Shown here piece by piece: positions 33,361-44,023 of a stretch of 64,000 nt of DNA. Every line of letters starts with the position of its first letter. The first letter of the stretch is position 1. Below the pieces are notes generated by a model that was not told the origin of the DNA, made no database searches, and worked only from the letters and a program-made list of their open reading frames with translations. The position numbers were made by a program, and so were the translations under genes. This DNA comes from Alligator mississippiensis. Its lineage: Eukaryota; Chordata; Crocodylia; Alligatoridae. Where the stretch lies: NCBI RefSeq assembly GCF_030867095.1, contig NC_081835.1:38113892-38177891 (forward strand), given 5' to 3'.

Positions 33361-34230
33361 CTGAACCAATTTGTTTTCTTTGTACAAATGGAACATAGGG
33401 AAAGCGAAGGGGGTCGAGCACCATATCCTCCTAAGTGATCCTCATCCATTCAGGGAAAGGTCTCGCAGGATTCCTCTGGTGGAGATGGAGGAAGTTTGGC
33501 ACCACCCCCAGGAGCTGCTGGATCACCAGATCATCTCAGAATCCAAAAGTCCCTATGCGTCACCCATCATGATGGTGCATAAGAAAAATGGCAAGTTAAG
33601 AATGTGCATAGACTACCGGGTGTTGAATGCTAGAGCTATAGTAGATCAGTACACTATGCCTAGAGGACAGGAGGCCTTGGACTATCTGGGGGGCAGTCAG
33701 TAGTTCTCCGTAATGGACCTCTGAAGTGGTTATTATCCAATCCTTTGGAAGGCCAATAAGGAAAAGACTGCATTTATCTGCCCACTAGGATTTTACCAGT
33801 TTGAACGCATGCCTCAAGGCATTTCTGGCACCCTGGCCACCTTTCAGCGTCTCATGGAAAAAGTTGTGGGAGATATGCATCTAAGCCAAGTGCTCGTGTA
33901 TCTTGATGATATAATCATCTTCAGCCAAACTCTAGAGGAGCATGATGAGCACCTACTCTGAGTGCTGGACCGGTTGGAGGCAACAGGGCTCAAGTTGGCC
34001 CTTGACAAATGCAAATCCTGTCAATCTTCAGTCAAGTACGTAGGGCATATTTTTTCCAAGGACAGTATCAGCACTGACCCAGAGAAGGTCAACGCTGTAA
34101 CTACCTGGTCCCAGCCTACTAATTACAGGGAACTAAAAAGGTTCTTGGGGTTTGCTGGATTTTATCACCAATTTGTTTGGGACTATGCCACCATTATTAA
34201 ACCTTTAAAACACTTTACCCGGGGTTGTCA
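33361..34230 (+). pseudogene. Reverse transcriptase of the PNMA-type Gypsy
   Basis: 33371-33703 encodes RERSRRIPLVEMEEVWHHPQ and GKLRMCIDYRVLNARAI. The next frame gives the CPLGFYQFERMPQGISGTLA box and the intact catalytic YLDD at 33899-33910. 33962-34357 has the thumb segment (GLKLALDKCKSCQSSVKYVGH, RELKRFLGFAGFYHQFV). Stop codons interrupt it at about 33702, 33721 and 33959. Confidence 0.85.
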
Positions 34231-34780
34231 GATGGGGAGGGCCCCCCAGCTCAAAGAGGACCCGAAGCTGCCTGGCCCAGGGGGCAGGAACATAGCCTCG
34301 CAGAGCCTTTCAGGCACCGGTGGGATCCCCAGTGTGAGGCTTTCCATGAGGTTATAAAATGCCTCACCAATGCCCCCATCTTGGCTTATCCTAACCTGGG
34401 GCAGCCTTTCATATTATACACTGATGCCAGCCTATCTGGGCTTGGGGCTGTGTTGTACCAAATGCACAATGGACAGCGGTGCCCCATGGCTTATGCTAGT
34501 CAAAACCTAGCACCTGCTGAAACAAGATATCCAGCTCATAAATTGGAATTTTTAGCTCTGAAGTGGGCTGTCACAGAAAAGTTTAAAGACTATTTGTATG
34601 GCACTACCTTTCAGGTATGAACAGACAATAATCCCTTAACATATATACTGAGAAGCGCCAAACTGAATGCCACTGGACAACAGTGGGTTGCCTTCCTAGC
34701 TGATTACGCTTTCAGCCTGCACTATCACCCAGGAAAAACCAACTTAGATGCCGATGCGCTGTCTCACCTAGCCTCCCCCT
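34231..34780 (+). pseudogene. RNase H of the PNMA-type Gypsy
   Basis: 34225-34620 encodes PFILYTDASLSGLGAVLYQ, AYASQNLAPAETRYPAHKLE and FLALKWAVTEKFKDYLYG. After a TGA the frame continues with TDNNPLTYI and QWVAFLADYAFSLHYHPGKT, the usual end of Gypsy RNase H. A frame change lies near 34250-34350. Confidence 0.85.
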
Positions 34781-36296
34781 CTGATAGGGATGTGTTACAA
34801 CCTGAGGCAGTCCAGGCCCTCTGTGATTTACCTGTGTGGGATTCCACAGCCGAAGAGGCAGATGCCGTGTGTTTGGCTGAAGTATTGGGAGTACACCCCG
34901 AAGGAATCCCTCAGGCCTGTAGTCACTATGTTTCTCTTGCCTCCACTGCCTTACCTGAGATAACTGCAGTTGAATGGCATGCAGCACAGGAGCAAGACCC
35001 AGACATCTGAGATGTATTGTGGGCTCGGCAAAGGGGACCTACCTTACCAAACCTCTCTGACTCTAGCACACCTACGGCTTGCCTCCTATTACGGGAATGG
35101 AAGAAGGTGAGGCTGCTCAACGGGGTTCTTCTCCACCTAGTGCACAATGAAGGAGGAAAGGAAGTGCTGCAACTGGTCCTGCCTCAAGAACAGTGGGCCC
35201 TCATGCTTCGAGCACTCCATGATGATTTTGGACACGGGGGTGGAGCGCATGCTAGCATTGGTCAGGGTGCATTTTTTCTGGCCACGAATGGCCGAAGACA
35301 TCAGAATCAAGTGTTCAATGTGTGAATGCTGTGTGAAATGCAAAACTCTGCCCACCCACACAGCTTACCTTCATACCATTAAAAGCCCACAACCAGTGGA
35401 GTTGGTATGTATGGACTTTCTATCAATTGAAGGAGAAGAAAATCAAAAGGGAAATATTCTTGTTGTCACTGACCACTTCACTTGGCATGCCCAAACTTTT
35501 GCAACACACAATCACACCACCAAAACTGTCGCCAAGATGCTACAGTAGAAATATTTCTGTTTTTAGATTACCTACCCGAATCCACTTTGATCAGGGAAGG
35601 GACTTTGAGAGTACACTGCTCAAAGAAGTCTTGGCTGTAGTGGGAATAAAGAAATCACAGACCACCCTGTATCACCCTCAGGGGGATCCCCAGCCTGAGC
35701 AGTTCAACTGGATGTTGTTAAGCATGCTAGGTATATTGTGCCAGGAACAAAAGGCCTCTTGAAGCCAGCATTTGGCCTACCTGTTGCATGCTTACAGTAC
35801 AACCAGCAACGACACCACAGGGGCAAGCCCCTATTTATTTATGTTTGGGAGGCAACCCCAGTTGCCTATTGATCTCTGCTTCAGGGTAGAGCAAGCTTAC
35901 AGGCAGCATTTAGTGCCTGGGCAGTATGCCAAACAGCTGCGGGATCGCCTATGACAAGCTTACTGCCTCACAGGAGAGTCGGCCAGAAAAAAACAGCAGC
36001 GCCATAAGATGCATTATGACTCCCAAGTCCAAGAGCAAGGACTGAGCCACAGAGACTGGGTGCTGTTAAGAAATCACAGGCTGAGGGGAATGCACAAGAT
36101 AGCTGATTGTTGGAAGGCTGAGCCCTACTTTGTAGTCAAGAAAATGGGGGAACTGCCTGTGTATGAAAATGCCCCCGAGGTAGAGTATGGGCCATGCAAG
36201 GTGGTGCGTGGAAATCTTTTCCTGCCCATCAGGGAGCTGCATGGGCCTGGTCAGGCTGAGGTGGAGATGCCCCCTAATAGGCCACAGAGTCCCTGA
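34781..36296 (+). pseudogene. Integrase of the PNMA-type Gypsy
   Basis: Zinc-binding domain remnants are split between two frames (LHDDFGHGGGAHASI in 35017-35325; FFWPRMAEDIRIKCSMCECC in 35147-35548). The catalytic core shows VCMDFLSIEGE and VVTDHFTWHAQTFA, then RIHFDQGRDFESTLLKE and TLYHPQGDPQPEQFNWML, where the three acidic positions can be recognised. The C-terminal part is in 35772-36296 (YLFMFGRQPQLPIDLCF; DWVLLRNH, RGMHKIADCW). Multiple breaks are present. Confidence 0.85.
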
Positions 36297-36780
36297 ATGA
36301 TTCAGCCACAAATAAACAGGGAACCCCTTTCCCCTCTCCTGGGAGATTTGGACTCCAAATTGGACTATGAGAGATGGTATCCCTTCCAATTTCACCATAG
36401 TCTGGGGCCCACTGTGGCAGAAGGAGAACCCATTCAGAGGGTTGCAATTGAAAGCCCCGTGGAAGAGGGCACCAAGCAGGGCAGCCTTCCAATGAACAGT
36501 CTCAGGAGAACAGCGGTCCTGGGAGACTGGTCCAAGGAAAACACCCGGCACATAGAACCTGTACCTTCCAGCCGGGGGAGAGAGGCCCCCTCGTCCAGAC
36601 TTTCCTGGAGTCCCATGCAGGAACCATTGCTTCAGCCTCAATGAGAATGGAGGCCAGTCCAAAAATTCACTTATGATACTCCTGGAATGCCCAGGGAGGT
36701 GACCATCACCGCCCCATGGACCCAGTAAACCAAGGGCATGTGCTTCACCAGGGACAATGAAGGGTCCTCGCAAGGGAATA
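36297..36780 (+). other. 3' internal region before the LTR
   Basis: After the integrase stop, a 115-codon ORF (36297-36644) follows with no transmembrane segment or envelope-like motif that I can recognise. It ends in a purine-rich cgcaagggaata just before the LTR start, a weak polypurine tract. Confidence 0.55.
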
Positions 36781-36807
36781 TGTGGCGGTCTTACCTGCTT
36801 GTGCAGG

Positions 36808-37065
36808 CGTGCAGACCGGCACATGGAGGGCCAGCACTGGGAGCAGCTCGAGGCTGCTTAGGCCCCACCCAGTTTGCATACTAGCACATGGAGAGCCAAC
36901 CCTGAGAACAGCTCAAGGCTGCTTGGACCCCACCTGGTGTGCAGACAGGCACATGAAAAACTGGCCCTGGGAGCAGCTTGAGGTTACTCAGACCCCACAT
37001 GGTATGCAGACCGGTATGTGGAGAGCCAGCTCTGGTAGCAGCTCGAAGCTGCTCGGGTTAGCCCT
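36808..37065 (+). repeat. Four imperfect tandem units of about 65 bp in the LTR
   Basis: Units begin at about 36808, 36875, 36937 and 37003. Each has gcagac(c/a)gg-acatg, then gagc-agct-gaggct, then a cccca-c-tggt-type end. The copies are clearly diverged. Confidence 0.75.
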
Positions 37066-38484
37066 GGCATAGGCCAGATAGCTGGAGCCCTGCGGTGTGG
37101 TCCGGCCAAGGAACTAAAAGAGCCCTAGAGCCTAGAGCAGGTCCTGGGAAAGGGAAGGCCCAGGCCTGCGGCTGGGTAAACCAGCCAACAGCGGCTGGAT
37201 TCCCCACTCCCCCCTCCCCTCCCCGAGAGCTGGAAGAACCCTCAGTGCCCAAAGCAGGGCACAGAGCCAGGAGGGAAGGTCTTGGCGTGAGGCAGACAGC
37301 GCCGGGGGCCTCTGACTGAGCGGAGGACCCTGAGGCCCGGTCAGTGGCTCCTCAGAGAGGACTGTGAGTTGTTAGTAGAATCGGGACCCGCAGGGGAGGC
37401 ATTCCTGAAATAAGTCCCACCCCCTCTTGAGGGAAGCCCTGGGTGAAAGGTTCTTTCCCAGGTAAACCTGTAGGAGGGGCGGTACCCCTTGCTAACTGGA
37501 ATCCAGGGGTAGATGTACCTTATATCATGTAAAGCTGTGCCTTATATTTTGTAAGACTGTTAACATGATTGTGGATATGTTGTACAATATGTGATGGGAT
37601 TGGTTTAGTTTTGCATAACTGGTTCCTCACTGGTGTGCTGTCTGCTCACACCTTTTCCCCCCCTCCTTCCTTTTTTCTACCCGGTTGTACTCTGCCAATG
37701 GTTTCCCTGGGTTTTCTGTAAACTACCCATTGACCCTAACTTACCTGATTCACCTATCTGGATATCCACCTCTCCTCTCCATATGAGCATCCTGAAGACT
37801 AACCAGTTGTGCCAGGCCTCTGTAGGATGCAGGGTTGAGAAGGCCATCCCTGAGGTGGGTTGCCCATTAGGACAAACAGTCCCAGGAGGGGGTTCCTGGC
37901 TTACCATATTGTAAATACTTATCTGTATACCCTTAGCGTTGTTGAGTGATATCACTGGAAATACTTACCAGAAGTTTTCCTTTATTTGTTGGGTGATATC
38001 TACTGAGATACTTACCTGAATATATTGGATAAGGATAGTATGTATATTATAATTTAATAAACTTTAAATAGTTAATCGGACTGTGCGAAATTTCGCTGGC
38101 AGTTTTGTTTTGACACTATTTCGACTCATTTTGAGCTCAAAACAGCAAAATCGAAACAAAACGGAGAGCTTCAAAACAGCCTCAAAACAAAACGAGGCAA
38201 ATTGAAACATTTCAGAATTTTTTAAATGTTTCGAGTTTCAAAGCTCAAGCTGGGCTTGCCTTCAGGGAAACAGAAATTAAAATAAGGAGGGGGAGGGGAA
38301 AGAGGGTGGGGGAGAAGGAGTGCTCTCATTATTAACTGTGTAGCTGGCCAGTGACTGTCATCCTTTCCTGAAGTCTCTTCCAATCCCAGTGCTCTGGGGG
38401 AGGGATGGAAAAACTGCATAAAAGGCAGCATTGTTTGAACTGCCCTGCTTTCTGCCTTCGTGTCAGTTGAGTGAGGGCGCACCT

Positions 38485-38488
<4 letters not shown>

Positions 38489-38522
<34 letters not shown>
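38489..38522. repeat. (CA)n microsatellite
   Basis: About 16-17 uninterrupted CA units lie inside the hAT element. Confidence 0.9.
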
Positions 38523-38524
<2 letters not shown>

Positions 38525-38539
38525 GTCACCCACCTATGT

Positions 38540-39130
38540 CACAAGTTTGCCTGTCAGCAGCTAGAGGTGCAGGGCATCAGAACCCAGGATCCCCCTGCAC
38601 CTATCTCCTTGACAGCTTGCAGGCTTCGTGGCCACAGCAGGGCCTAGCATGCCTGCAGTTTTCACCCCCCTGTGCCCCAAGACAGTCTCACAAGCACCCA
38701 TGTCACAAGTTTTGCCTGTCAACAGCCAGAGGTGCAGGGCCCCAGAACCCAGAAGCCCCTGTACCTATCTCCTTGAAAGCTGGGAGGCTTCGTGGCCACA
38801 GCAGGGGCTAGCATGCCTGCACTTTTCACCCTGCTCCACCTTAACACACACAGTGTCACCCATGTCACGAATTTTGCTTGTCCACAGCTTGAGGTGCAGT
38901 TTCCCCCAAGCCCTTGCACTTATCTCCTTGAAACTTGGCAGGTTTTGTTGCCTCAGCAGGGGCTACCACCCCTGTAGTTTTGACCCTGCTGTGGCTTAAC
39001 ACATACATGTGACATGAGTTTTTTGCTTTCAAGGATTTAAGGTGCAGTTTCCCTGAAACTCCTGCACCTATCTCCTTGAAACTTGGCAGGCTTCATGCCC
39101 TCAGAAGGGACTACCATTTCTGCAAGTTTC
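38540..39130. repeat. Tandem array of about four 147-165-bp units inside the hAT
   Basis: The string c-tatctccttgaaa recurs at about 38602, 38766, 38921 and 39068, each followed by a variant of gcttggcaggcttcgtggcc and then a gc-gt-gttttcaccc-type end. The spacing falls from about 164 to 147. The ORFs across it are by-products. Confidence 0.8.
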
Positions 39131-39473
39131 ATCCAAATCAGGCGAGAAATGACAAAGTTATAGGCTGTTTCAAGCTTCCCCATTATAGCCTATGGGCAAA
39201 ATGTGGAAACAGCATCAGAGCAGCGAAACTGTTTCGACGAAATGAAATGTAACAGCAGTTTCAAATTGAAATTAAATTCGAAATGAAATGCTGTTCCGTG
39301 AAAACGTTGAAACAGAGCGGTGCCATTTCGCATAGCCCTAATAGTTAAGAGCATTGGCGTGGAGCTGACTCTGTACAGGAAAGAGGGATCCAAGCTCAAA
39401 TTCCAGGTGTCGCTTGCCTCCTCTATCCTTTCCAATTGAGGACAGGCACACCCTTGGGTGTTGCCAGGTTACA

Positions 39474-39554
39474 TGAGATATGCTGTTTCTAAATGACTCC
39501 AGATAAGGGTCTATCTTAGGTGGTGGAAGGCTGGGACTAAAGAGGCTTGGCCCC
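39474..39554. other. Spacer between two LTR elements
   Basis: 81 bases separate the 3' LTR of the PNMA-type Gypsy from the 5' LTR of the second Gmr1-like element. Its last five bases (gcccc) form the left target duplication of the latter. Confidence 0.7.
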
Positions 39555-40457
39555 TGTAACAGGGAACCCTAGCCCTGTTACCAAGAGACAGGATGGTCCC
39601 TTTAAATCTAGAGCCTTCTAGTCACAGCTGGTCAGTCAGGTAGGGGTTAAGGCTCAGGCCTGCCAGCCAGTCAGGTGACAGGAAGGGGAAGGCCAGACCC
39701 CTATAAACAGCGAGTGGAGAAGACCAGAGGGGCAGGAGAGAAGGGGGCTCCCGATGAACTGGCTCCCAATTCACCGGCTCCCAGGGGCTGCCATGGCTGC
39801 AGCCTCATCCGGAAGAGTACGCCATACTGTGAGTCAAAGGGCATGATCACCTAAAGTAAGCAGGCATGTTGCCTCTCCTATTTTTTATTATCATTTTTTA
39901 TGTTTGTGTTGGATGTTAATAATCTGGAGGACTGGGGAAGCTGTCTGGGGGAGGAGGAGGCCTCGTTGGGGACCCACTGCAGTGTGGGGACCCCAGCACC
40001 AAAAAGGGTGCGGTATTCAGGGCAAGCGGACCCCAGCACCAGAGAGAGTGCAGTATTCAGGGATTAGCAGGCTCCAGCGCCAGATCTGGCACAGAAGTCC
40101 AAGTGAGTTTTGAGAGCTAGAGCCTTAGAGCCAAGCCCTGATTAGTAGGTTATTTTTTTTGTGGCTGACAGGCCTAGCTAAAGAGAAGGGGAGTAAGCCC
40201 ATAGTGGCTGAGACCCCAACATAGAGAAGAATTTATAAATACTATCTGTGAGGCTTGGGCGGTGGTGTAGGGGAGGAACGGAGCCCCAGATAGCACCCCC
40301 TGGCATTGGGGTGAAAAAAAAAACGGGCAGCCTCCCACCTAATTAAGATTATGAATTAATTGACAACAAGATGTGGTGGGCAAGAAGGCGGGCAGCTGGC
40401 CCAGAAACAGGTGGGCAGGCCAAAGGAAAATCGGCCCCCAGTAGACCCCCTGTTACA
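39555..40457 (+). repeat. 5' LTR of the second Gmr1-like element
   Basis: It begins tgtaacaggg and ends ctgttaca, perfect inverted termini. A TATA box (ctataaacag, 39711-39720) is placed as a promoter should be; the 3' LTR has aaaaac at that place. It contains three 41-bp units at 39987-40097. The next bases, tggtgcattggccagg from 40459, are the likely primer-binding site. Confidence 0.88.
39987..40097 (+). repeat. LTR minisatellite, three units of about 41 bp
   Basis: Each unit begins ggaccccagcacca or a variant and continues with a (g)tgc-gtattcaggg segment. The 3' LTR has four units at 44435-44585. Confidence 0.8.
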
Positions 40458-41040
40458 ATGGTGCATTGGCCAGGAAACTTCTATACGGCAGTATGTATCA
40501 TAAGGTGTTGGTTCGCCCGTATGAGGGAAAGAACCCTTGGGTCCATAAAGAAGCCAGAGAAATGAGAGCAGACCCTAGCCCCAGACCTGGAATCACAGCA
40601 GCAAGTCTTGGATCAGCTACACCAAATAATAGAAGGCCTACAGGATCAAGCCCCAAGACAAAGGGCACTGGTAGCCAACAGGACTGGGAGCATCCACCCA
40701 CGATCAACGACCCAGGTGGGGATGTGTGGCTACAGGGCCAGAGTCAACCCTGAGGCGGGAGATGAGCTGCTTGCATTGATGGTGGAGGTGACAGTGGAGG
40801 GGAAAAGAATATGGGTTATGCTGGACTCAGGCTTATTGCAGACCATGGTGGGGAGCGATGTATTACCAGCAAGAGAGAGGGAAGTAGTGGACCATGTAAT
40901 TGTGCAATGCTGGTGTGGGGATCCCATAAAAGTGGACAGAGTGGGGGCCGTTCTACAAGTAGGCGACAGGACCTGCCAGATGTTAGTTGGGGTCACGGAG
41001 CGCCTACCCTTCCTAGTGATACTGGGCTGTGACATGTGAC
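40458..41040 (+). pseudogene. gag remnant and aspartic protease of the second Gmr1-like element
   Basis: The ORF 40608-41039 (143 codons) ends with a retropepsin: LLALMVEVTVEGKRIWVMLD, where the active site reads DSG, and LPFLVILGCDM near the end. The space between the LTR and this ORF is only about 150 bases and shows no capsid or zinc knuckle, so gag has been deleted. This copy would have needed Gag from another element. Confidence 0.7.
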
Positions 41041-41357
41041 CCAATCACATGGGTTGACAGTGATAGCCAGTGTGATGCAGAAAGAGGGGACTGAGGGGAG
41101 GGAGAGAAAGTCATCATTGGAGGCCCTGGGAGGCTAGAAAGCCCAAGGCTGGATGGGAAGGTGATCATGGGGCTGAGGGGTTCTCCGGTGAAACCGAACA
41201 ACCCCCACCCAAAGAAGAGACCAAAAAGGAGGTGGATGTCATACACTTGTGGGAGGATGAACATTTCCAGTTGGAACAGAGTCAGGAAGCAGATTTTCAG
41301 TGTGCTTTGCAGGAACACCTGGCTCAACGAAATGGTGAAGTATTATGACCAGAACTG

Positions 41358-42502
41358 ATGAAGACAATGCCGTGGTTTGAGGTAAGAAATGACCTTCTGT
41401 ACCGAATTGAGCAAGGAAAGCCTGAAGGAGGAGAGTTGCTGGTACCTCGGCAATATCGACAGGCTCTTTTGAAGGTGGCCCATGAGCTCCCTATGGGTGG
41501 ACACTTGGGCAGGGACAAAACAGAAGCCCGTATTCGGGCAAGATTTTTTTGGCCAGGACTGGTACAGGAAGTAGCGAGGTATTGCACTTCATGTCCCATG
41601 TGCCAAAAGGTGAACCCAAGACACCCTCCAGGAGCTCCTTTAATTCCAATTCCCTTGGTGGAATTTCCCTTTAAGCGTGTGGCAGTGGACATCGTGGGGC
41701 CACTTCCCAGAAGTAGCACTGGAAACCATTATATTTTAGTTTTACTGGATTACACAACAAGGTACCCAGAGGCTGTGCCGATGCGGATAGTGTCCACTCC
41801 AAAGGTGGCAAATGAGCTATTGAAAATATTCTCATGAATAGGACTCCCTAGAGACCTGCTGACCAGGGGATGAATTTTACATCATGCGTGTTCGAAGGAG
41901 TGAGTAAAGCTTTGGGAATTAAACACCTAAAGACGGCAGTGTATCATTCCCAAATGGACGGGCTCATGGAGCGGTTTAATCAGACATTGAAGTAGATGTT
42001 GAAGAAATTCATGGTTGAGAGTCCTCAGAACTGAGATAAAGTGATACCACCTTTGTTATTTGCCATAAGGGAGGCACCTCAGGCCTCAACTGGGTTTTCA
42101 CCCTTTGAACTATTATACAGCTGGCAACCAAGGGGCATCGTGGATTTAATTAAAGAGGGTTGGGAAGAACAGAATAGCAAAGATCAGAACTTGATCCAAT
42201 ACATAATACAACTGCAGGAACGCCTTGAAGCAGCTTGGAGCAAGGCTTTAGGAAATCTCAGAGAGGCCCAGCAACGGCAAGTGAGGCATTATAACAGAGG
42301 CATGCGGGAAAGGAAGTTTGACCTGGGGGACCATGTGTTGGTTCTATTGCCTGACCATGAGAGTAAGTTACTCCCTTGGTGGCAGGGACCCTATGAAATT
42401 ATATGCCAAGTGGGGCCCATAGACTATGAGGTGTATTGGACAGATAAACAGAAAAAGAAGCAAGTATATCACGTCAATATGTTGAAGAAGTGGGAAGAAT
42501 GA
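41358..42502 (+). pseudogene. Integrase of the second Gmr1-like element, upstream of RT
   Basis: 41358-41837 (159 residues) has the H2C2 domain (HELPMGGHLG, then CTSCPMC) and the start of the catalytic core (KRVAVDIVGPLPRSSTGNHY). At 41837-42040 the frame is broken, with the residue around the second acid damaged, but MERFNQTLK is visible. 42041-42502 (153 residues) contains PFELLYSWQPRGIVDL, RERKFDLGDHVLVLLP and the GPF/Y module WWQGPYEIICQVGPIDYEV. Its position ahead of RT is the Gmr1 signature. Confidence 0.87.
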
Positions 42503-42508
42503 GAGGGT

Positions 42509-43544
42509 ATGTACCTAGCCCTTCATCCTGAGGAATTAGAATTGGGGCCCTCTTTGGCAGAGGGAAGTGGACTGGGTGACAAAGAACTGGCCCTGAAACT
42601 ATCTGAAGATGAGAGAAGACAGGCTGCCAAGATAGTCAGGGAATATGGGGCTGTGTTCCAGGAAACCCCTGGGGAAGCTTGGGGTGTGGCACATCGAATA
42701 AAATCTCCTCCAGGCCAGATGATCTGTGAAAATTGGAGAAGGATTCCACAACAACTGCACAGCCAGATAAAAATAGATATTGAGATGATGCTGGAGAAGG
42801 GCATCATATGCGAGTCCCACAGTGACTTGCGGAGCCCCATCGTAGCAGTGCCCGAGCCAGATGGGAAAATTCGTCTCTGTATTGATTTCCAGAAAGTAAA
42901 TGCAATAGCCAAGTTTGATGCCTATCCGATGCCGAGAGTAGATGAACTGGTGGAAAACATTGGGCAAGCTCACTACATTTCCACTTTGGACCTGACAAAC
43001 AGTTACTGGCAGATCCCTGTAGTACCAGAAAATCAAGAAAAGACAGCGTTTGCCACCCCTTGGGGTCTCTTTTCTGGCGAATGCTGTTTGGACTACATGG
43101 AGCCATGGCTACATTTCAGCATATAATGGACAGAGTTTGGCTCCCCATGGGGGTTACGCCGTGGCTTACATAGACCATATTATTATATACACTGAAGACT
43201 GGGTGGGACACCTAACCGCACTGAGAGCAGTAATGCAAGATTTGAGAAGGGCTGGGCTGACAGCCAATCTGAAGAAATGTAAGATAGGGAAAGGAGAAAC
43301 ACAATACCATGGATTCCTAGTAGGAAGCGGAAAGGTGAGACCATTGTTAGACAAAGTGGAGGCATTGAGGAATTACCGAGCTCCCCATACAAAGAAACAA
43401 GTGAGGGCTTTTATGGGGCTAGCTAGTTATTATAGAAGGTTTGTACCTCATTTCGCAGACTTGGTAGTGCCTTTGACGGAGATGATGAAGGCAGGGGCCC
43501 CAAACAAGGTGAGATGGACGCTAGAGGCAGAAGAGGCGTTTTGA
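42509..43544 (+). pseudogene. Reverse transcriptase of the second Gmr1-like element
   Basis: 42509-43126 encodes ENWRRIPQQLHSQIKIDIEM, LRSPIVAVPEPDGKIRLCID and TLDLTNSYWQIPVV. A frameshift near 43060 moves the reading to 43050-43544, with the catalytic box YIDH at 43167-43178 (second Asp replaced by His), then TEDWVGHLTALRAVMQDLRR and VRAFMGLASYYRRFVPHFAD. Replacement of a catalytic Asp would abolish activity. Confidence 0.87.
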
Positions 43545-44023
43545 GCGGTGAAGGACACGCAATGTTTACAGCCCCTACTAAATACACCGGATTTTAATAA
43601 ACCTTTCCTGGTGCAGACCGACACATCAAATGTGGCTATTGGAGCAGTGTTGGCCCAGAGAGGAGAAGAAGAGCATCGATAGCCTACATAAGTAGGAAAT
43701 TACATCCACCGGAATGGAATTACTCCATGATATAGAAACAGTGTTTGGCGATTAAATGGGCTGTTGAAACACTCAGTTATTACCTGTTAGGGTGACAGTT
43801 CACACTGATCACCAATCACGTGCCTCTACACTGGCTACAGAGCATGAAGACAGATAATACTAGGCTGATGAGATGGGCCCTTAGTCTGCAACCATATTCT
43901 TTTGAGGTAGAGCACCACCCAGGAATTCAGAATATAAGTGCCAATTTCCTCTTGAGACAATACGAAGAAGAAGAGGGTCTGGGGAAGAAAAAGGGCCCCC
44001 AGACAAAAGAGAAGAGAGGGGTG
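43545..44023 (+). pseudogene. RNase H of the second Gmr1-like element and polypurine tract
   Basis: After a TGA at about 43544, broken frames show LVQTDTSNVAIGAVLAQ, then the terminal region in 43820-44149 (MPLHWLQSMKTDNTRLMRWA, FEVEHHPGIQNISANFL). The internal part ends in gaagagaggggtg, a polypurine tract next to the LTR start at 44024. Confidence 0.8.

Larger units (their letters stand above)
38076..39340. mobile_element. Non-autonomous hAT element (1265 bp) in the Gypsy 3' LTR
   Basis: The flanks are a perfect 8-bp duplication, atagttaa (38068-38075 and 39341-39348). The ends tcggactgtgcgaaat and atttcgcatagcccta are inverted. The subterminal parts are rich in tttcgttttgaaac-type words. 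The inside holds a (CA)n microsatellite and a tandem array. No transposase is present. It is the same family as 953-1848 and 50376-50717. Confidence 0.92.
31060..39473 (+). mobile_element. Ty3/Gypsy LTR retrotransposon with PNMA-like gag, degenerate
   Basis: The order is 5' LTR remnant, primer-binding site, gag, protease, RT, RNase H, integrase, 3' LTR: the usual Gypsy order. The 5' LTR is reduced to its last few dozen bases (about 31060-31102), matched by the 3' LTR end at 39433-39473 (gaacaggcacaccc against ggacaggcacaccc, both ending gttaca). All coding regions carry stops and frameshifts. A hAT element sits in the 3' LTR. No envelope gene was recognised. The element lies 81 bp upstream of another LTR element. 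Confidence 0.85.
36781..39473 (+). repeat. 3' LTR of the PNMA-type Gypsy, split by a hAT element
   Basis: It starts tgtggcggtc after a purine tract and ends gttaca, giving TGT...ACA borders. Without the 1265-bp hAT and the extra duplication it would be about 1.4 kb. An aataaa-type signal (ttaataaacttt, about 38054-38065) lies just before the hAT insertion. The LTR start is an inference because the 5' LTR is nearly all lost. Confidence 0.65.

Noticed and set aside
36297..36644. ORF after the integrase as a possible envelope gene
   Set aside because: No signal peptide, membrane segment or cysteine pattern is visible, and the length is only 115 codons.
36808..37065. Possible CRISPR-like array of about 65-bp units
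   Set aside because: The repeats are contiguous and diverged, with no spacers, and lie inside an LTR of a vertebrate genome.
38540..39130. Repeated unit that might be a coding repeat protein (ORFs of 61-126 codons)
   Set aside because: The units sit inside a hAT element, vary in length by non-multiples of three, and the frames shift between units.
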